Positions 29,877 through 39,028 of a stretch of 64,000 bases of DNA are shown piece after piece; position 1 is the stretch's first letter; each line of letters opens with the position of its first letter. A model generated the notes under the pieces. It did not search any database and had not been told where the DNA came from. It saw nothing but the letters and a program-made list of their open reading frames with translations. The translations under genes were made by a program, and so were the position numbers. The stretch covers positions 32,196 to 96,195 of the forward strand of contig DATKPY010000050.1 of the NCBI GenBank assembly GCA_035523875.1, written 5' to 3'. The stretch comes from JASHUC01 sp035523875 (lineage in GTDB: Bacteria; Pseudomonadota; Gammaproteobacteria; Steroidobacterales; Steroidobacteraceae).

Positions 29877-30625
29877 TGCTCGCGATCGAGGATCTGCACG
29901 TCTCGGTAGGCGGCGCCGCCGTGCTCAAGGGCCTGTCCCTCGCGGTGCCGAAGGGCGAGGTCCACGCGATCATGGGTCCGAACGGCTCCGGCAAGAGCAC
30001 GCTCGCATACGTGCTCGCCGGACGTCCCGGCTACGAGGTGACCCGCGGTACGGTGCGCTATGACGGTCAAGATCTGCTTGGGCTCGCGCCCGAGGAGCGT
30101 GCGCGGCGCGGCGTGTTCTTGGGCTTCCAGTACCCCGTGGAGATTCCCGGCGTCAACAACGTATATCTGCTCAAGGCGGCGCTCAATGCGGTCCGCAAGG
30201 CGCACGGTGAGCCGGAGGTGGACGCCTTCGAGTTCCTCGCGCTGGTGCGCGAGAAGATGAAGATCATGCGGATGGAGGAGAGCTTTCTCTCGCGCGGGGT
30301 GAACGAGGGCTTCTCGGGCGGGGAGAAGAAGCGCAACGAGATCCTGCAGATGCTCGTGCTCGAGCCGCGGCTCGCCGTCCTCGATGAGACCGATTCGGGC
30401 CTCGATATCGATGCGCTCAAGATCGTGGCCGAAGGAGTGCAGAGCATGCGCTCGCCCGAGCGCTCATTCCTGCTCGTCACCCACTATCAGCGCCTCCTCG
30501 ACCATATCGTGCCCGACCGGGTGCACGTGCTCGTCCGCGGCCGCATCGCCGTGAGCGGCGATGCATCGCTTGCCCATGAGCTCGAGCGCCGCGGCTACGA
30601 CTGGGTGACGGGCGAGGCGGCTTGA
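29876..30625 (+). CDS. sufC: SUF ABC-type ATPase SufC
   Basis: A 249-residue ATPase of the SufBC2D scaffold. Walker A is GPNGSGKSTLAYVLAG, the Q-loop region GVFLGFQYPVEIPGV is typical of SufC, the signature is FSGGEKKRNEILQM, and Walker B is LAVLDETDSGLDIDAL; the switch His is in LVTHYQRLLDHI. The start shares one base with the sufB stop (TGATG) and the stop overlaps the sufD start region. Confidence 0.97.
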
Positions 30626-31959
30626 TGAGCGCGCCGCTCATCGAGCGCATCGCCGCCGAGCACGCTGCCACGGCGGACTCTCTCCCGAGCGCCGTCGTGC
30701 CGCGCGCACGCCGCAAGCGGGCGCTCGACTCGCTCATCGCGCGCGGACTGCCGACGAGCCGCGAGGAGAACTGGCGCTACGCGAGCCTGCGCGCGCTCGA
30801 GCGGGTCCGCTTTGCGCCACCGGCGAGCGGCGCGAGTGGCGGGCGCGAGCAGCTGCCGGCGGCCGTTGAGGGATTCGCGCGATTCGTTTTCATCGACGGC
30901 CGCTTCGCCGCGGAGCTTTCCGATCCCACCGCTCCCCCGGGGGGTGTGATCGTCGATCTCGGCAGTCGCGCCGCAGGGACCGCCACGATCCCCGCGGAGC
31001 CCGACCCCGAGCGCGGCGATGAGGGTGCCTTCGCGCTGCTCAACGACGCCTTCGCCGTCGACGGTGCGCACGTGAGGGTCGGGTCGCAGCGGACGGACCA
31101 CTCGGGCACGACGGCGGAGGCCGTCGCGCGCGTCGAGATCATCCACCTCGCGAGCGCACCCGCCGAGAGGGGTGCCTCCTATCCGCGCATCCGGGTGGAT
31201 GTCGCCGAGCGAGCGCGCCTCGAGCTCATCGAGCGGCACGTGGGACCCGCGGAGTCCGCGAGCTTCATCGACTCGGCGGTGGAGCTGCGCGTGCAGGCGG
31301 GTGCCGTGGTTGAGCATTTTCGGCTGCAACAGCTGGGTGCACGCGCGCTCTGGGTGGATACGCTGAGCGCGAGCGTTGCCCGCGGCGCCTCCTATCGACT
31401 GCACAGCTTCGGCTTCGGTGCGCAGTCCGCGCGGTCGACTCAGACGGTGAGACTTCTCGGGGACGGCGCCGAGACGGGCCTCTACTCGATCTGCACCGGC
31501 GACCACCGGCAGGTGCTCGATAGCTATGCGCTCGTCGAGCACGCCGCGGCGCGCACGCGCACGGAGGAGATCTTCCGCGGCATTGCGGCGGGCCGGGCCC
31601 GGGTGGCCTTCAACGGCAAGATCATCGTGCGGCCCGGTGCGCCGGGCGCCGACTCGAGTCAGTCGCTGCGCGGCCTGCTCGCCGGCCCGGAAGCGGAGAT
31701 CGACGTGCGGCCGCAGCTCGAGATCTACACCGACGATGTGCGCTGCAGTCACGGGGCAACGACCGGCAAGCTCGACGAGGCCATGCTCTTCTACCTGCTC
31801 TCGCGGGGTCTCGACCGCGATCAGGCACAGCGCCTTCTCAAGTGGGCGTTTCTCGAGGATGTGGTCGCGCGTGTGGCGGTGCCGGCGCTGCGCCGACAGA
31901 TCGAAACGAGCCTCGCGGACCAGATCCGCGAGCGCGATGGCTTGAAGGAGCTGCTGTAA
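30625..31959 (+). CDS. sufD: Fe-S scaffold subunit SufD
   Basis: A 444-residue SufB paralogue forming the SufBC2D complex. N-terminal GLPTSREENWRYASLRALER is typical. The beta-helix core includes IHLASAPAERGASYPRIRVD and RTEEIFRGIAAGRARVAFNGKI, and the C-terminal helical domain has DDVRCSHGATTGKLDEAMLF with the conserved Cys-Ser-His-Gly. ATG at 30625 overlaps the sufC stop; an adjacent upstream TTG is in frame but unnecessary. Stop TAA overlaps the sufS ATG by one base. Confidence 0.95.
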   Translation: MSAPLIERIAAEHAATADSLPSAVVPRARRKRALDSLIARGLPTSREENWRYASLRALERVRFAPPASGASGGREQLPAAVEGFARFVFIDGRFAAELSDPTAPPGGVIVDLGSRAAGTATIPAEPDPERGDEGAFALLNDAFAVDGAHVRVGSQRTDHSGTTAEAVARVEIIHLASAPAERGASYPRIRVDVAERARLELIERHVGPAESASFIDSAVELRVQAGAVVEHFRLQQLGARALWVDTLSASVARGASYRLHSFGFGAQSARSTQTVRLLGDGAETGLYSICTGDHRQVLDSYALVEHAAARTRTEEIFRGIAAGRARVAFNGKIIVRPGAPGADSSQSLRGLLAGPEAEIDVRPQLEIYTDDVRCSHGATTGKLDEAMLFYLLSRGLDRDQAQRLLKWAFLEDVVARVAVPALRRQIETSLADQIRERDGLKELL

Positions 31960-33239
31960 TGGCCGCGAACGCACGCGAGTCCCTGCACGCGACCGAGTCG
32001 CCGCGCGCCACCGCGGCTCGCCCGCTCGATGCCGAGCGCGTGCGCCGCGACTTTCCGATCCTGAGCCGCAGCGTGCACGGCAAGCCGCTCGTGTACCTCG
32101 ACAGCGCCGCCTCGGCGCAGCGTCCGCTTGCCGTCGTGCGGGCGGTCGAGGACTACGAGCTCAACTCCCACGCGAACGTGCACCGTGGGGTGCATCTGCT
32201 CAGCCAGGAAGCGACTGCGGCCTACGAGGGTGCACGCGAGCGCGTGCGGCGCTTCCTCAATGCCCGCTCCACGCGCGAGATCGTCTTCGTGCGCGGCACG
32301 ACCGAGGCGATCAACCTCGTCGCGCAGGCTTACGCGCGGCCGCAGCTCGGACCGGGCGATGAGATCCTGATTACGGCGCTCGAGCACCACGCCAACATCG
32401 TTCCCTGGCAGATGGTGCGCGATCAGACCGGCTGCGCTCTCGTCGTCGCGCCGATCAACCGGCGCGGCGAGCTCATTCTCGATGAATTCCGCGCGCGGCT
32501 CGGAGCGCGGACGCGTCTGGTCGCCGCGGCGCACGTCTCGAACGCGCTCGGCACCGTCCTGCCGGTCGCGGAGATCATCGCCGCGGCGCACGCGCGCGGT
32601 GTGCCGGTGCTGCTCGACGGGGCGCAGGCCGTGCCGCACCAGCGCATCGACGTTCGCGCGCTCGAATGCGATTTCTACGCGTTCTCCGGCCACAAGCTCT
32701 ACGGCCCGACGGGTATCGGCGTGCTCTACGGACGAGAGCAGCTGCTCGCGGCGATGCCGCCCTGGCAGGGCGGCGGCGACATGATTCTGAGCGTGACCTT
32801 CGAGCGCTCCACGTACAATGAGCCGCCGTGGCGGTTCGAGGCGGGGACGCCCAACATGTCGGGCGCGGTCGGTCTTGCCGCCGCGGTCGATTACCTGGAA
32901 GGGCTCGGGATCGAGGCAATCGGTGCCCATGAGCGCGCGCTCCTCGAGGAGGCGACTGCCGCGCTCGAGCGCATCCCGGGGCTGACGATCATCGGCACGG
33001 CCGCGCACAAGGCGGCGGTGATCTCCTTCACGCTCGCGGGCATCCACCCGCACGACCTCGGCACCGTCCTCGACAGCGAGGGCGTTGCCGTGCGCACCGG
33101 CCACCACTGCGCCATGCCGGTCATGGAATTCTTCGGCGTGCCGGCCACGGCGCGCGCCTCCTTCGCCTGCTACAACACCCACGAGGACGTGCGCCGGCTC
33201 GTGGAAGCGCTCGAGGCGGCGCGCAAGGTGTTTGGCTGA
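31959..33239 (+). CDS. sufS: Group II cysteine desulfurase SufS
   Basis: A 426-residue PLP enzyme releasing sulfur from cysteine as an enzyme persulfide. The internal aldimine Lys is Lys246 in FSGHKLYGPTG. The persulfide Cys is Cys384 in VRTGHHCAMPVM, in the short ordered loop of group II desulfurases. ALEHHANIVPWQ and DGAQAVPHQRIDV are also diagnostic. The first 28 residues are an Ala/Arg-rich extension. The paired sulfur acceptor appears to be the SufU encoded immediately downstream, since no SufE is seen. Confidence 0.97.
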   Translation: MAANARESLHATESPRATAARPLDAERVRRDFPILSRSVHGKPLVYLDSAASAQRPLAVVRAVEDYELNSHANVHRGVHLLSQEATAAYEGARERVRRFLNARSTREIVFVRGTTEAINLVAQAYARPQLGPGDEILITALEHHANIVPWQMVRDQTGCALVVAPINRRGELILDEFRARLGARTRLVAAAHVSNALGTVLPVAEIIAAAHARGVPVLLDGAQAVPHQRIDVRALECDFYAFSGHKLYGPTGIGVLYGREQLLAAMPPWQGGGDMILSVTFERSTYNEPPWRFEAGTPNMSGAVGLAAAVDYLEGLGIEAIGAHERALLEEATAALERIPGLTIIGTAAHKAAVISFTLAGIHPHDLGTVLDSEGVAVRTGHHCAMPVMEFFGVPATARASFACYNTHEDVRRLVEALEAARKVFG

Positions 33240-33736
33240 TGGAACTGAAGGATCTCTATCGCGACGTGATTCTCGACCACAATCGCGTTCCGCGGAATTT
33301 CGGCCGGCTCGACGCTGCCGATGCGCACGCCGAGGGGCACAATCCCCTGTGCGGCGATCGGCTCACCCTCACCCTCAAGCTCGCCGGCGAGCGCATCGAG
33401 GACATCCGCTTCGAGGGGCACGGCTGCGCCATCTCGACCGCTTCGGCCTCGCTCATGACCGAGGCCGTGAAGGGCAAGGACCGCGCCACGATTCGCGGCC
33501 TGTTCGACCGCGTGCACGCGCTGCTCACCGAGCCGGGCGGCGGCGCTGCCGGCGCCGAGCTCGGCAAGCTCGCAGCGCTCTCGGGCGTGCGCGAGTTCCC
33601 GGCGCGCGTGAAGTGCGCAAGCTTGTGCTGGCACACGCTCAATGCTGCGCTTGCGAGCTCGGCGACGCCGGTCACCACCGAGCTCCCCGACGAGGCGCCA
33701 TCCGCCCTCGGTGAGCGGCTCACGGAGAAGCGCTGA
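33239..33736 (+). CDS. sufU: SufU-type zinc-dependent sulfurtransferase
   Basis: A 165-residue IscU-fold protein. Candidate Zn ligands are Cys38 and Asp40 (NPLCGD), Cys63 (GHGCAIS) and Cys126 or 130 (KCASLCWH). A long insertion between the second and third Cys regions (KDRATIRGLFDRVHALL and onward) separates SufU from IscU, which is a scaffold. In Bacillus SufU accepts persulfide from SufS. The start overlaps the sufS stop by one base, supporting a direct SufS-SufU partnership. Confidence 0.93.
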   Translation: MELKDLYRDVILDHNRVPRNFGRLDAADAHAEGHNPLCGDRLTLTLKLAGERIEDIRFEGHGCAISTASASLMTEAVKGKDRATIRGLFDRVHALLTEPGGGAAGAELGKLAALSGVREFPARVKCASLCWHTLNAALASSATPVTTELPDEAPSALGERLTEKR

Positions 33737-34287
33737 TGCGCGGCTACGCGAACGAGCCGGTGGTGCTCTACCGCGACGTGGGCGCCGTCATGGTCCCGCA
33801 GGGCACCGAGGTCACGCTCAAGGCGGGCCAGGCGGGATACATCACCCAGGCGCTCGGCGGAAGCTTCACGCTCTACGTCGACGGCAACCTCTATCGCATT
33901 GCCGGTGAGGATGCCGATGCGCTCGGCAAGGAGACCGTGAAGCCCCTGGAGCTGCCGCCGAATGCGACGGACCAGGACGTGCTCAAGGCGGTGTGGGATC
34001 AGCTGCGCACCTGCTACGACCCCGAGATCCCGATCAACATCGTCGATCTCGGGCTCGTCTACGAGTGCGAGGTCAAATCCGCCGAGAACGGCGCGCGCAC
34101 CATCGAGGTGAAGATGACGCTCACCGCGCCAGGCTGCGGCATGGGGGACATTCTCATCGACGACGCCAAGGACAAGATCGAGCGCATCCCCACCGTGCAT
34201 GCGGCGAACGTGGAGCTCGTGTTCGATCCGCCGTGGAACCAGTCGATGATGTCCGAGGCCGCGCGCCTGCAAACGGGAATGCTCTAG
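33736..34287 (+). CDS. sufT: SufT Fe-S maturation factor (DUF59)
   Basis: A 183-residue protein with an N-terminal SufT-specific segment (VPQGTEVTLKAGQAGYITQA) and a C-terminal MIP18/DUF59 domain: DPEIPINIVDLGLVYECEV and MTLTAPGCGMGDILIDDAK, with the reactive Cys in the APGCGM loop. SufT supports Fe-S maturation under high demand in other bacteria. One-base overlap with sufU indicates the same operon. Confidence 0.93.
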   Translation: MRGYANEPVVLYRDVGAVMVPQGTEVTLKAGQAGYITQALGGSFTLYVDGNLYRIAGEDADALGKETVKPLELPPNATDQDVLKAVWDQLRTCYDPEIPINIVDLGLVYECEVKSAENGARTIEVKMTLTAPGCGMGDILIDDAKDKIERIPTVHAANVELVFDPPWNQSMMSEAARLQTGML

Positions 34288-34292
34288 TCTCC

Positions 34293-34604
34293 ATGACCGA
34301 CGGCTGGCTCGATGTGGGCGCGGAGAGCGACATCCGCCCCGGGCGGCCTCTCACGGCCGAGATCGACGGCGTACCCGTCATGGTCGTGCGCTGCATGGGC
34401 GCGTATTACGCGATCGAGGATCGCTGCACGCACGACGGGGAGTCGCTCGCCGGCGGGGATATCGAGGACTGCGAGATCGTCTGTCCGCGGCACTTCGCCC
34501 GCTTCGATCTGAAAACCGGCGAGGCGCTCACTCCGCCCGCCTACGAGCCGGTGCGCACCTACCCGGTGCGCGCCGAGAACGGCCGGATCCTCATCAGAGC
34601 GTAA
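34293..34604 (+). CDS. Rieske [2Fe-2S] ferredoxin
   Basis: A 103-residue soluble Rieske protein. Cluster ligands are Cys45 and His47 (CTHDGESLAGG) and Cys64 and His67 (CPRHFARFD). The compact form resembles ferredoxin components of dioxygenases and the small Rieske protein often found at the end of suf operons. It begins 5 bp after sufT and is probably the last gene of the operon. The electron partner is unknown. The 3-prime end overlaps convergent putA by 11 bp. Confidence 0.92.
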   Translation: MTDGWLDVGAESDIRPGRPLTAEIDGVPVMVVRCMGAYYAIEDRCTHDGESLAGGDIEDCEIVCPRHFARFDLKTGEALTPPAYEPVRTYPVRAENGRILIRA

Positions 34605-37600
34605 GCAAGCTCGCGTTGCCGCCGAGCGCCGCGGTGTTGATCGTGAGCGTCTGCTCAGTGGTAAAGCGCGGCAGGTAGTGGGGACCGCCCGCCTTGGGCC
34701 CGGTGCCGGAGAGCCCCATGCCGCCGAAGGGCTGCACGCCGACGACGGCGCCGATCATGTTGCGATTCACGTAGACATTGCCCACGCGCGCGCGCGCGGC
34801 GATGGCGAGCGCGAGGCTGTCGATGCGCGTGTGAATGCCGAGCGTGAGGCCGTAGCCCTTCGCGTTGAGCGCATCGAGGAGGCTCTCCAGATCGCGCGCG
34901 CGGTAGCGCACGATGTGCACGATCGGGCCAAAGACCTCGCGCTCGAGCGCATCGAGCGCGGCGATCTCCACGGCAAGCGGAGCGAAGAACAATTCTCCCG
35001 CGAGCCCGGACGGCAGCCGTGCGCGGTGGTACCACGGCGCCGAGGCAGTGATGCGCGCGGCGTGGGCCTCGAGCATCGCGAGCGCGTCGCGATCGATCAC
35101 CGGACCCACATCCGTCGCGAGCAACGCCGGATCGCCGAGCGCGAGCTCGTCCATGCAGCCCTCGAGGAGCTCGAGCACGCGCGCGGCGATCTCCTCCTGC
35201 AGCAGGAGCACCCGCAGCGCCGAGCAGCGCTGGCCGGCGCTGTTGAAGCCCGAGTAGGCCGCATCGAGCACCAGCTGCTCGGGCAGCGCCGAGCTGTCGG
35301 CGATGAGCGCATTGACGCCGCCGGTCTCGGCGATCAGCGCGGCGATCGGGCCGGACCGCGCGGCGAGGTTGCGCTCGATCAACCGCGCGGTCTCGTTGGA
35401 GCCGGTGAAGGCGACGCCCGCGAGCCTCGGGTCGCCCGTGAGCGCGCCGCCGACACTCGCTCCCTCGCCCGGGAGGAATTGCAGCGCATCAGCCGGAATG
35501 CCCGCCCCGTGAAGCAGCTCGCAGGCGAGCGCCGCGGTGAGCGGGGTCTGCTCGGCCGGCTTGGCGAGCACCACATTGCCCGCGACCAGGGCGGCTGCGA
35601 TCTGGCCGGTGAATATCGAGAGCGGGAAGTTCCACGGACTCACGCACGCGAACAGGCCCCGGCCGCGCAGCCGCAGCGTATTGCGCTCGCCGGTGGGGCC
35701 CGGCAGCACCGTCTCCGCGCCCAAGAGCGTGCGCGCCTGCGCGGCGTAGTAGCGCAGAAAGTCGACCGCCTCGCGAACCTCCGCGACGCTGTCCGGCACC
35801 GTCTTGCCGGCCTCGAGCACGCAGCGGGCGATGAGCTCGGCGCTGCGCTCCTCGAAGAGCTCCGCGGCGCGCTCGAGCATGCGCGCCCGCTCATCGACGG
35901 GGCGGCGCTCCCAGCCGCTCTGGGCGGCCGCGGCGAGCGCGAGTGCGCGCTCAACGTCCTCGAGCGATGCGAGAGCGATGCTGCCGATCGCGGTGCCATC
36001 GGCGGGGTTGCGCACCGCGAGCCGCGCACCGCGCCCCGCTTCCCCGCCGATCCGGGCGCCTGCATGCCAGGGAGCGCGCGCCGCGAGCTCACAGGCGGCT
36101 TTCAGGCGCTCGAGCTCCGTGGCGTCGGCAAAATTGACGCCGCGGGAATTGCGCCGCTCGGGGTCGTACAGCCGCTCGGGCTCGGCGATGCGCGGATGAG
36201 CGGCCGGTCGGGCGCGATCGGCCTCCGCGACCGGGTCCGTGACGACCTCGGCCGCAGGCAGCCGCTCATCGACGATCCGATTGACGAACGAGGTATTGGC
36301 GCCGTTCTCGAGCAGCCGGCGCACGAGATAGGGCAGTAGATCCTCGTGAGCGCCGACGGGCGCGTACACCCGGCATGCGCCGCCGCGCGCGATCACCTCC
36401 CCGTAGAGCTCCTCGCCCATGCCATGCAGTCGCTGGAACTCGAACGCCCCGCCCGCGCCCATGAGTTCCGTGATGTATGCGACCGTTTGCGCATTGTGGG
36501 TAGCGAACTGCGGAAACACGGCATCCGTCGAGGCCGCGAGGAGCTGCGCACAGGCGAGGTAGGACACATCGGTGTTCGCCTTGCGCGTGAAGACCGGAAA
36601 GCCGGCAAGTCCCCGCTCCTGCGCGCGCTTGATCTCGCTGTCCCAGTAGGCACCCTTCACGAGACGCACGGTGACTCGCCGCGCGCGCGCGCGCGCGCGC
36701 GCAACGAGCCAGCTCACCACCGCATAGGCGCGCTTCTGATACGCCTGCACGGCGAGCCCGAAGCCCGCGTAGCCATGCGTGGCCTCGCTCGCGAGCACCT
36801 CCTCGATGAGCAGCAGGGAGAGCTCGAGCCGATCGGCCTCCTCGGCATCGACCGTGAGGGCGATACCCGCGCCGCGCGCGCGCTCGACCAACTCCGTCAG
36901 CCGCGGCGCGAGCTCGCGCAGCACGCGGGCGCGCTGCGCCGGCTCGTAGCGCGGATGCAGTGCGGAGAGCTTCACCGAGATGCCGGGGCGCTCCTCGAGC
37001 GGCCGCCCGAGGGGCGCGGCTGCGCCGATCGCTGCAATCGCGTCGCGATACTTCTGCAGATACCGCTCGGCATCCTCCGCCGTGAGCGCCGCCTCCCCGA
37101 GCATGTCGAAGGAGTAACGGTAGGCACCCTGGCGCGCGGCGCGCTCGAGCGCCTCCCCGATGGTGCGGCCCATGACGAACTGCTGTCCGAGCACCCGCAT
37201 CGCCTGGCGCAGCGCGGCGCGTGCGAGCGGCTCGCCGATGCGGCTCGCAAGCCGCCCGAGCCAGGCCCGCGCCGATCCGATCTCCCCGCGATCGATCTCG
37301 ACCAGGCGCCCCGTGAGCATGAGCCCCCAGGTCGATGCATTGACGAGGAGCGATGCGCTGTCGCCCAGGTGCTCGTCCCAGGCGCCGGCGCCGATCTTGT
37401 CGGCGATCAGCCGATCTGCCGTATCGGCATCCGGAATGCGCAGCAGCGCCTCCGCGAGACACATGAGGATCACGCCTTCGCGCGAGGCCAGGTGATACTC
37501 GCGCAGGAGCGCATCGAGCGCACCCGCGCTTGCCCTATCCGAGCGCACCGCCTCGACGAGGGCGAGCGCGCGCGCCTGCACGGCCGCCTGGCGCGGCGGA

Positions 37601-37740
37601 TCGAGCCGCGCGTGAGCGATGAGCGCGCGCACGATGCGCTCCTCGGGCGCGAGGTACTGCGCGTTGATCGCGCGCCCCGGCTCCGAGAGCAGGCTCGAAG
37701 CCTCCTCGATGAAGGCGTGCGGCGCCGGAGATTCCGCCAT
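34594..37740 (-). CDS. putA: Bifunctional proline dehydrogenase / P5C dehydrogenase
   Basis: A 1048-residue enzyme oxidising proline to glutamate. An N-terminal helical arm is followed by an FAD proline dehydrogenase barrel at about 190-480: RVTVRLVKGAYWDSEIKRAQ, YAPVGAHEDLLPYLVRRLLENGANTSF split over the active-site end. The aldehyde dehydrogenase domain at about 560-1040 has FSPWNFPLSIF-like CVSPWNFPLSIFTG, the Glu in IAETGGVNALI and the Cys in FNSAGQRCSALRV. The ribbon-helix-helix DNA-binding domain of trifunctional PutA is absent, so it is not self-regulating. A CG-dinucleotide run lies inside the barrel segment. It overlaps the following yhhQ gene start by one base. Confidence 0.96.
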   Translation of the reverse strand: MAESPAPHAFIEEASSLLSEPGRAINAQYLAPEERIVRALIAHARLDPPRQAAVQARALALVEAVRSDRASAGALDALLREYHLASREGVILMCLAEALLRIPDADTADRLIADKIGAGAWDEHLGDSASLLVNASTWGLMLTGRLVEIDRGEIGSARAWLGRLASRIGEPLARAALRQAMRVLGQQFVMGRTIGEALERAARQGAYRYSFDMLGEAALTAEDAERYLQKYRDAIAAIGAAAPLGRPLEERPGISVKLSALHPRYEPAQRARVLRELAPRLTELVERARGAGIALTVDAEEADRLELSLLLIEEVLASEATHGYAGFGLAVQAYQKRAYAVVSWLVARARARARRVTVRLVKGAYWDSEIKRAQERGLAGFPVFTRKANTDVSYLACAQLLAASTDAVFPQFATHNAQTVAYITELMGAGGAFEFQRLHGMGEELYGEVIARGGACRVYAPVGAHEDLLPYLVRRLLENGANTSFVNRIVDERLPAAEVVTDPVAEADRARPAAHPRIAEPERLYDPERRNSRGVNFADATELERLKAACELAARAPWHAGARIGGEAGRGARLAVRNPADGTAIGSIALASLEDVERALALAAAAQSGWERRPVDERARMLERAAELFEERSAELIARCVLEAGKTVPDSVAEVREAVDFLRYYAAQARTLLGAETVLPGPTGERNTLRLRGRGLFACVSPWNFPLSIFTGQIAAALVAGNVVLAKPAEQTPLTAALACELLHGAGIPADALQFLPGEGASVGGALTGDPRLAGVAFTGSNETARLIERNLAARSGPIAALIAETGGVNALIADSSALPEQLVLDAAYSGFNSAGQRCSALRVLLLQEEIAARVLELLEGCMDELALGDPALLATDVGPVIDRDALAMLEAHAARITASAPWYHRARLPSGLAGELFFAPLAVEIAALDALEREVFGPIVHIVRYRARDLESLLDALNAKGYGLTLGIHTRIDSLALAIAARARVGNVYVNRNMIGAVVGVQPFGGMGLSGTGPKAGGPHYLPRFTTEQTLTINTAALGGNASLLTL
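36680..36702. repeat. 23-nt alternating CG run inside putA
   Basis: An uninterrupted alternating C/G tract encoding (Ala-Arg) repeats just before the conserved RVTVRLVKGAYWD motif. Such tracts are slippage-prone and can form Z-DNA; a 6-bp change would keep the frame. Confidence 0.9.
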
Positions 37741-38492
37741 CAGGGACCGGCGGCCTCAACAGGCACCGGCTCGCGCGCCGCTCCTCGCCCGCCCTGGGGC
37801 GTCACCGCGAGCGAGAAGGGCGTGAAATGGGTATCGCGGTCGTAGAAGTCTTCCTGCTCCGCGCGCTTCAAGAACCCGACGAGCCGGTAGGTGAGCGGCG
37901 TCGCGAGGACCTCCCAGCTCGTCTTGAGCACGTACTGGGTGAACATCACCGTGAGCAGCTCCGTGCGGGTCCACAGTCCGATGAAGGCGATCGAGTAGAA
38001 CAGTCCCGAATCCACCATCTCCCCGCACGCGGTGGAGCCGATCGTACGCAGCCACAAAAACCGTCCGCTCGTGAGGATCTTCACCTTCGCGAGCACGTAG
38101 CTGTTGACGAACGAGCCGCACCAGAATGCGATCACCGAGGCTGCCGCGATGCGCGGGGTGTTGCCGAAGATGGTCTCCACCGCCGGCTGCTTGTCGCGCC
38201 AGAAAGCCGCGGGTGGCAGATGCACGATCACCGCGGCCATCAGCGAGGCGAACAGGAGCGCGCCGAACCCCGCCCACACGCAGCGCCGGTCGCGCGCGTA
38301 GCCGTACACCTCGGTGAGCACATCGCCGAAGAAGTACGAGATCGGGAAGAACAGCACGCCCGCCATGAACGTGACCGCACCGATTCCCGGAACATAGAGG
38401 GTGGAGACCTTTGCCGGGCCGATGAGATTGGCGCACAGGAGCACGCACACATAGGCGCCGAGGATCAGATCGTAGTATTTGTAGCTCTTCAT
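37740..38492 (-). CDS. yhhQ: Queuosine-precursor transporter, YhhQ/VUT family
   Basis: A 250-residue inner-membrane protein with about six transmembrane segments. Family motifs include VCVLLCANLIGPAKV, FFPISYFFGDVLTEVYGYAR, SFVNSYVLAKVKILTSGR and STACGEMVDSGLFYSIAFIG. E. coli YhhQ imports preQ0/preQ1 for queuosine synthesis. The C-terminal 30 residues are charged and probably cytoplasmic. It is upstream of putA with a one-base overlap; no functional link to proline use is apparent. Confidence 0.87.
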   Translation of the reverse strand: MKSYKYYDLILGAYVCVLLCANLIGPAKVSTLYVPGIGAVTFMAGVLFFPISYFFGDVLTEVYGYARDRRCVWAGFGALLFASLMAAVIVHLPPAAFWRDKQPAVETIFGNTPRIAAASVIAFWCGSFVNSYVLAKVKILTSGRFLWLRTIGSTACGEMVDSGLFYSIAFIGLWTRTELLTVMFTQYVLKTSWEVLATPLTYRLVGFLKRAEQEDFYDRDTHFTPFSLAVTPQGGRGAAREPVPVEAAGP

Positions 38493-38526
38493 GGCTCCTC
38501 GATACCGCTCCCCCGGCGTGGGGCGG

Positions 38527-38952
38527 CTAATCCCGACCGCGCGCCCGCCTGAGCAGGCGCCGCGCGTGCTTGTCCGGCCGGGTCTCAGGCCGCGGCGCGA
38601 GCGCCGCCGTGAGACGCATGCGCGAGGAGAACTCGGCGCGTCGAGCGATGCTCGCCGGCAGCTCCCGGTAGCAGCCCGCCACCGCGCTCGCCGGTCCGCG
38701 CCGCGCGGGCAGCGCGATCACCTCGCAGTCGAACGTGAGCGCCCCGCGCGTGAGGCTCACCTGGTCCCCGGCGCGCACCGCGCGCGCGGGCTTCACGCGC
38801 GCGCCGTTCACGTGCACCCGCCCGCCGCTCACTGCCTGCGCCGCAAGCGAGCGCGACTTGTAGAGCCGCACGGCGCAGAGCCAGCGGTCAATGCGCAGCG
38901 CCGCCCCCTCGGGCACCGCCGCCTTGCGTCCATCCTCGGACTCCACTGACAC
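38527..38952 (-). CDS. hslR: Hsp15-type S4-domain RNA-binding protein
   Basis: A 141-residue protein with an S4 domain (LRIDRWLCAVRLYKSRSLAA, GGRVHVNGARVKPARAVRAG) and a basic C-terminal tail (RPDKHARRLLRRARGRD). Hsp15 binds 50S subunits carrying stalled nascent chains. The spacing from yhhQ (34 bp) suggests possible cotranscription. Confidence 0.9.
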   Translation of the reverse strand: MSVESEDGRKAAVPEGAALRIDRWLCAVRLYKSRSLAAQAVSGGRVHVNGARVKPARAVRAGDQVSLTRGALTFDCEVIALPARRGPASAVAGCYRELPASIARRAEFSSRMRLTAALAPRPETRPDKHARRLLRRARGRD

Positions 38953-38994
38953 GCGCTGCGCTGCGCCTCGCTCATGACGGGCTCGCCGGGGGAG

Positions 38995-39000
38995 TATAAT
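38995..39000 (+). promoter_or_regulatory. Candidate -10 box for kbl-tdh
   Basis: A perfect TATAAT lies 28 bp before the kbl GTG, in otherwise very GC-rich DNA. A -35 is weak (TCATGA at 17-bp spacing). Transcription would begin near 39007, giving a leader of about 20 nt. Confidence 0.5.
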
Positions 39001-39028
39001 TCACGGCGATGAGTGAGACCGCATACCC

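Noticed and set aside
34678..36339. 553-codon plus-strand open frame opposite putA
   Set aside because: Mirror of the putA codon pattern; no recognisable domain and no ribosome site.
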